Assembly (NCBI GenBank): GCA_030248295.1
Contig: JASANH010001212.1
Coordinates: forward strand, 1-64,000
DNA: 64,000 bases
From: Mesodorylaimus sp. YZB2_4
Taxonomy: Eukaryota; Nematoda; Enoplea; Dorylaimida; Dorylaimidae
Direction: 5' to 3'
Shown piece by piece: positions 58,808-64,000 of this stretch. The position numbers were made by a program, and so were the translations under genes. The notes beneath the pieces were generated by a model. It was not told the DNA's origin, made no database searches, and was given only the letters and a program-made list of their open reading frames with translations. Numbering within the stretch: the first letter of the stretch is position 1; every line of letters starts with the position of its first letter.

Positions 58808-61713
58808 ATGTCGAAGTCTGTCACCTCGTCGCCATCGCCGCCACCGACGGCTCGTCAACGACCACCACCGCTCCCCATCCAGGTGGACCCGCTCGCACTG
58901 ATCCTTCAAAACTACGGCTTCCATACGATGCCGCATGTGGAAAGGACCACGCCAGCTTCATCGAGCACGTAAGTTACGCTTCTGCTGGGTCTTTGGTTCC
59001 TCCTTTTATAAAGTGTTCTGTTTCACACGCCCACGCCCGAAGTGCGAAAACCTGAAGAAGACTTCGCCTGCTGAACATCCTCACCAAGATCGTCGACGCG
59101 TTGAACAAGGTCGACCCGAACCAGCCCGAAGGCGTCGTCTTGCGAGCAATGGCCAAGAACTTCGTCACTCCTGAAACGGCGGCCGAGCTGGTCAGCGGGG
59201 TCCCGATCATCCCGGTCAAGCCGGACGAGTTCCTAACTCCGCAGTTCGTCCAAGCCATAGAAGCCCTGCACGGAAAGGTAAACGCGTAGCATGTCTCCCA
59301 GACGGTGAGCTCCGCCAGACCTACTAGGCGAGGAAACCGACACTCTTAAGCTAGAATAACCCCGGGCCATGGTCTGAGGTTCTGTGTCACTTTCAGTACC
59401 AGAATGCCCCAGCCAAACGAGATGTTGTGAGCTGCGTAGCCCCTGCGGCTCAGAAGCGCCCGATGACCGGAACCGACGTGTTCTGCGTGTTTCAATACCT
59501 GATTACCGACATGGACCTCTACCCGGAACAAGTCGAGGCGATCTTCCAGGAAAGCTGTGGTTGATTTTTTCCCTCCCTCCTAACCAACTCATTCTTCCCT
59601 CTTTAGCACTTCGTGACGGCTGTGAAGTTGATGAAGATGTAGGCGGACGAGATGAACAAGAAGCTAAACGAACAAGGAAACCTGTCGCTGTTTGATGTGG
59701 CCAACCAAGTCCAAGAGAAAGTGGACGTGAATCCGGACGGGGCGATTGCTACTCGTCGAAGGCAGCCGGCCGTCCAAGTGATGCACGATGCCCCCTCGAG
59801 TGGACCCCGCACAATCTCTTGTTTCTAGAAACCCGACGAAGCGATGGGCCTGTTGGAGATGACGCGAGACTTCTGGATGGCGCTGTTCAAAGCCAAGCAG
59901 GATCGGAATCTCAACGACGAAACGCAAAGGCAGATGGTCGAACTGTTGCGCATCGCGGGCCGGAAGTAAGGTCGTCGGTGAGTTCACCGGCAGATGGTGA
60001 GTCCTGGTCATCTAATCAGACTCGATTTCAGGTGCGAGCTAACGAGGCCCGCGTGGGTGCTCTGGACAAGCTGGAGAAGGCCGAGGCGACGAGACGGACG
60101 CTGAGCCCTCAAGATCTCCTGGGAATCTTCTAGGCGTTGGGTCGCGGTGTGCGATTGACGCCGGATATGCTGAAAGGCCATCCTCGAGGTGAGTGCAATG
60201 GTCTTGTTGCGATCTCCCGGTAGATGACAGCTTCTCTTGCAGGCGACGATCGGACAAATGAGAGTGTGAGGCCAGAAGCTGAGGGAGGTAAAGGACATGC
60301 AAAATCTGATGCCCGCCAACTCGATCAATCCCGCTCAGGTGATCTGAGTCCTGAACACGGCTAATGTGCTCTTTGGCTTGCCGGGTGCTGGTTTAAATCT
60401 AATGCCACCCTTTTTTAGAAACTGGAGGAGACGGCGTCCTGCCTCGAATTTTTCCCGAACTTCATGCTCGTCATGCACGCAGCTAATCAGAACTCCGCCC
60501 TACGAGATCGCTGCGAGCGAATGATGGCCGAGACGTTGCAGAACGCCCGACAAGTGCGCGGAACCAGTGCCGCAGCCAAGCAAGCTCAGCCGCCCGGGGC
60601 CGAGACGCCTACCGAATGAAGCTGGTCAAGCTAAGGGCCAAAGAGAACGTGAGTTTCCCAATTCTTAGCGTCTTCTCATTTGAAACTTGGCTCCTTTTTA
60701 GGTGAAATCGGATCCGGTTAAAATGAGGGCCGTCGAAAGGATGGCAGCAACCGAAGCCACGGGCAAGAAACTGACGCCGCAGCAGCTGCTCGACATCTTC
60801 CAAGATCTCGCCAAGGAAATGAAAATGACGCCGGAGATGCTGCGTGCGATCCTCGAGGTAAGACTGATGATTAGTACCCGAGTAATACCGGCGTGGCATC
60901 GTTCCTTGCAGATGATGTGTCGCCAGATGCCGCCAGAGCTCTGTCGCCGAACGAGAAGGCCGAGTTGCAGAAACGGGTCCGCCAAACACCACCGAAGACC
61001 CGACCGACGCCGTGAACGAGGCGGCGCAGGTGCGGAAGGATCACGAAGAGTTGGCTCGCCAGGCGCAGACTGTGGTGAGCTTTCAGGTAGGCGTTCTTAA
61101 TTGGACACTGGGCAGAATACAGTTCTCGTTTTAAATCTTGCCGCAAGGGCACCCAGCGTTCGTCAATCGGCCCGTGCTGTCGACGACGCGCACTTGCGAA
61201 GTCGAAATGCGAGCGGGACCCGCCAGCATCGAGTGGCATCGGTACCAAGCTCAGAGCATCCAACCCCCGGAAGTGGAGATGGCCCGAATCATCCTCGTCA
61301 AAACGCGAATGGCCGACGTGAAGAACTTTGATGACGAGAAGACGCAAAAGACGCTGATGCAGGAGGCGTCGCAGGTCTCGTTCAGGTAAGGGACGGGAGA
61401 AGATGACTTTTGGCTCTTCGAGACCCCCCTTCGTTTCAGGAGCGTGCTGCAGCCGTCGGTGATGGAGAAGTACAAAGAGTCGTTGAGGAGCGACATGCAG
61501 GCGATGAGTGTGCAGCAGAACCTCTTGCAAATGGGCGCCGTAAACGACAGGCAACTGGGAAAGGTGAGTTCGATGTCCCACGCCCCTGGGTTCGATGCTC
61601 AACTCGGGTCTTTCTTTTTGTAGAAGGTGGACCAGCTGCTGGACACGCTGTACATCGATCGCGCGAAGATGCGAACCGTGTGGCAGCAAATGGTCAAGGA
61701 CGAACGACGCTGA
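58808..61713 (+). pseudogene. Decayed relative of the 423-residue helical-protein gene
   Basis: Exon remnants with readable splice sites: 58808-58968, 59058-59277, 59397-59560, 59607-59780, 59829-59965, 60032-60188, 60243-60338, 60419-60648, 60702-60857, 60912-61086, 61148-61385, 61440-61563 and 61624-61713. Coding is broken by in-frame stops at 59,640 (TAG), 60,131 (TAG), 60,267 (TGA) and 60,617 (TGA), apparent one-base frameshifts near 60,175 and 60,990, and lost donors after about 59,560 and 59,965. The readable pieces are amphipathic helices with two internal copies of one unit (RRTLSPQDLLGIF and GKKLTPQQLLDIFQDL). Kinship to the gene at 28.4 kb rests on FVTPETAAELVSG next to a PDEFLTPQ segment, a similar codon bias, and a phase-2 intron directly after Val-Ser-Phe in both. 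Introns are retained, so it arose by DNA duplication and not reverse transcription. Confidence 0.65.
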
Positions 61714-63296
61714 TGACGAACTGAACTTTGGCACGTAAAAGTGGTACAAAACCACAGTACAAGTATCGCGCAATGCATCTATTAGCCCCAGAAAGAAAAC
61801 GAAAACCGCAAAATTGATTTTCTAATGATCAAAAGTAAATCTAAACTGGCTCCGAAAAAGTCTGCGTCAGGCGAACATAACCAAATGCACAAGGAAAAGC
61901 ATCACCCTCCTACATCATTCTGACGCACATTTCTGCTAAAAGCTTGAGTGAAGAGTAAGGAGAATGGATTTTGTACGTATACAATCATATCAAATTTTTC
62001 GAATAATGTGGTCTCTAGTAAAGTATGAACAGAGCGAAGATTTTCCAAAGTCTTGGAATTTGTCTCATGGCAGTTTTTGAAGTGATCAGTGCAAACTAAT
62101 AAAACGCAGTGCCAGATAATCCCAGATAGCCACAAATGCCTTTAAGATCGCGGCCTTATAGCAAACATCAGGATCCACTACAAGGACTGCTAACTTACAA
62201 GGATCCTAAACTTGCTTGGTGGCAGAGGCGTATCAAAACTAGGGCAAGATGCCAGCAAAATATCGTCGGTAGAAGTCATTCGTTTGTCCGCTGGACGTAC
62301 ATGCAGAGCGCGGAGATCTAAAATTTTTTTATCCACACGTGAATACAAAAGCATATACGTAGCTGGTTAAAACATAGATGAGGCATTGACGTGATTCTGG
62401 ACAAATTCAGTGTCCCTGGAAGCGGTAACTGTAAAACATTAGGTAATGGCTGCAACTCTATTTTGAATTGAGAAAAATGTAGGCAGGACGTGATACTCGT
62501 TGGAAAGGAGTCCAGAGAGACAACTGTTGAAATAACCAAAGATAAAATTTCTGGTTTGTAACTCTGCGCGGATGGGTGTTTGATCAATTATTGTTTTATC
62601 ACCTCACCATTGTTCGGTCACTTGATGATGAGTGTACATACGAGAGACCCATGAGTGCCATAACATGATATGAGGGTCTTCAAACTGGAAAGAGGCCAGA
62701 TTTGTCAAAAGACCCCGCAGGTGGTCTCAAACCGACGATATGCGTTACTGGTGCTGTCGCTGTTGTTGAACCAACTTTCGCTCGCGGCCTGAATAAAATA
62801 GAAGATTCACACATCTATTGTGTACTGTGTGTCAGTCCAGAGGCATGTATAGGTAGTAGGTACTCTCGGCATTATCATGATGTAGGTACCCACCGATGAC
62901 ACACAACCTGACAGCGAAGACTGTCGCATTTCCACTGCAGCTGATTGATGCTGATTCCGTGATCAAATGGGCGTTGCAACCAAACTCGACCACTCCAGTA
63001 AAGCACGCCAGAGGCACTCACGGCCATAGGAGGCTTTTCCCAAAATAAGAACACCCTGTTCTCCCAGCCGCTTCACTGCAGCGGCATCTTCTTCGCACGT
63101 TGAGTTGGCGGAAATGCCTGGCCCAAAGTCACGGGAGGGATGTCGGCTCAGTGTGACTTTCCAATCAGTCTACGGTGGATTCTGTAATAATCGCCTAGTT
63201 TCGACGCTGCCTCAAGAGAGCCAAAATTATCAATGGTGATTATTTTTTAATTAGAAAAAAATTTTTAGGGGACTTCCTAGTTCTTCCAACTTCCAA
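61714..63296. other. Intergenic region downstream of the decayed gene
   Basis: I see no gene. Base composition is balanced to AT-rich. An AATAAA lies at 62,099. The short open frames show no domains. Confidence 0.5.
62099..62104 (+). terminator. Candidate polyadenylation signal AATAAA
   Basis: AATAAA lies 386 bases after the last codon of the decayed gene, a distance very similar to that at the intact paralogue (390 bases). This may be coincidence. Confidence 0.25.
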
Positions 63297-63505
63297 CCCG
63301 TTTTGCCTATAGCCAGCCAGCAACCATGATACGAGTATGATAAAGCGAGAGCGTTAGGTGACCAGCTCAGCTCTCACTGCAGCTTCCCTCTGTATCTCAA
63401 CCAGGAGCACCTCCACACGAGGGCATCCTGTGCCAGCACCAGCGTCCCAGGATGATACTGGGCGAAGAGGGTGGGACCTTCCCGACTGGTGTTCGAGAGC
63501 CAATT
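63297..63505 (-). mobile_element. tRNA-derived SINE, 3' half, copy 4
   Basis: The reverse complement matches the 3' half of the SINE at 35.0-35.4 kb: GGCTATAGGCAAAACGGG, CAGAGGGAAGCTGC and GTGTGGAGGTGCTCCT. Relative to copy 1 it carries an insertion of about 25 bases, and the match weakens beyond 63,450. The tRNA-like head is missing. Confidence 0.6.
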
Positions 63506-63568
63506 TCCCGATTCTCTACTCGCTTGGCGTGCCACTTGACGGTACGGGTGAGTCGCCCAGAAACAGCA

Positions 63569-63701
63569 GGGCCCGGTTTCACAACCATCTAGGACATGTC
63601 CTAAAATTAGGTCGATCAAATCACGATGATGATATACAGTAGGATAAGACTGAGGGCTGCCTAATATTCAGGACATGTCCTAGGTGATTATGAAAAAGGG
63701 G
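63569..63701. mobile_element. Foldback (MITE-like) element
   Basis: Two inverted arms of about 42 bases (63,569-63,610 and 63,660-63,701) share the reverse-complementary core CTAGGACATGTCCT and an inner TTAGG/CCTAA. They flank about 49 unique bases. It has no coding capacity. Arm identity is roughly three quarters by eye. Clear target-site duplications are not evident. One solo arm lies at 2.46 kb. Confidence 0.6.
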
Positions 63702-64000
63702 TTAAGCAGCCTCTGACCCAGGGCTTACGTGCGGTTCGATTCGTAGTCAATGTCATGTTCCTTTTCGCATTCGAGTGCGCATACCCGCGTTTAAAGTTTA
63801 TCATAGACTCTTCTGCGTTGACTTATCGCCACTGCGGAGTGGCAATTGATGCGTTCCCTTCCTGATATAGAGCAATCTGTGGAACTCTGATTTTGCGATA
63901 CTGCTCTTGTACAACAGCATTTGGCATCTACTCGTAACTCGTTGGCATAGCAAGCAGCGAAGAAAACACATGAACGGGAGCAAACTCATGTCACAATTGG

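Noticed and set aside
59607..60269. Stop-codon reassignment or readthrough to explain in-frame TAG and TGA codons in the second family locus
   Set aside because: Other genes here end with TAA, TAG and TGA as normal stops, and the locus also has frameshifts and damaged donors, so decay is the simpler explanation.
60871..61773. 300-codon minus-strand frame over the decayed gene
   Set aside because: Antisense to exons whose plus-strand reading gives helical protein with matching splice sites. The His/Leu/Arg-rich translation is typical of a shadow frame in GC-rich exons.

Overview
This is an animal nuclear genome window. It contains multi-exon genes with GT-AG introns that encode metazoan-specific proteins: a Shank synaptic scaffold, a Disabled-type endocytic adaptor, a two-pore potassium channel, the lipid-transfer protein VPS13D, and an extracellular protein with EGF and peritrophin-type chitin-binding domains. 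CpG-containing codons (TCG, ACG, CGA) are frequent, so there is no vertebrate-like CpG depletion. The chitin-binding domains and a Shank without an SH3 domain (as in nematodes) point to an invertebrate, perhaps an ecdysozoan. I cannot name the species. Layout: 1-7.8 kb is G/T-rich DNA with no recognisable gene. SHANK occupies 7.8-15.9 kb (+, 15 coding exons, 1,468 residues by my splice model). Another G/T-rich gap runs to 23.3 kb, followed by DAB (23.3-27.1 kb, +, 9 exons, 815 residues). At 28.4-29.9 kb is an intact 6-exon gene for a 423-residue helical protein that I do not recognise. A LINE fragment lies at 31.0-31.5 kb. An intronless K2P channel gene lies on the minus strand (31.9-33.5 kb), head-to-head with VPS13D (34.0-54.9 kb, +, 51 exons, about 3,351 residues). 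A small gene resembling the cytochrome-oxidase assembly factor PET117 follows (55.2-55.4 kb). Next comes the secreted EGF/chitin-binding protein (55.8-57.8 kb), then a decayed relative of the unknown 423-residue gene (58.8-61.7 kb). The end carries a SINE remnant and a small foldback element. The exon chains given here join in frame from start to stop. Their totals are divisible by three for SHANK, DAB, the unknown gene, the EGF/chitin gene and, with one uncertain donor site, VPS13D. The genes do not form a pathway. SHANK, DAB and the K2P channel would suit neuronal or epithelial membranes, and VPS13D and PET117 act in mitochondrial and lipid homeostasis. The most novel item is the unrecognised helical-repeat family: one intact gene and, 30 kb away, one copy broken by stops and frameshifts, sharing an intron position. 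Other points of interest are a K2P channel whose two selectivity filters both lack the usual threonine, a tRNA-derived SINE family with at least four copies here, and a strong G/T-over-C/A strand bias along the introns and flanks of the forward genes.
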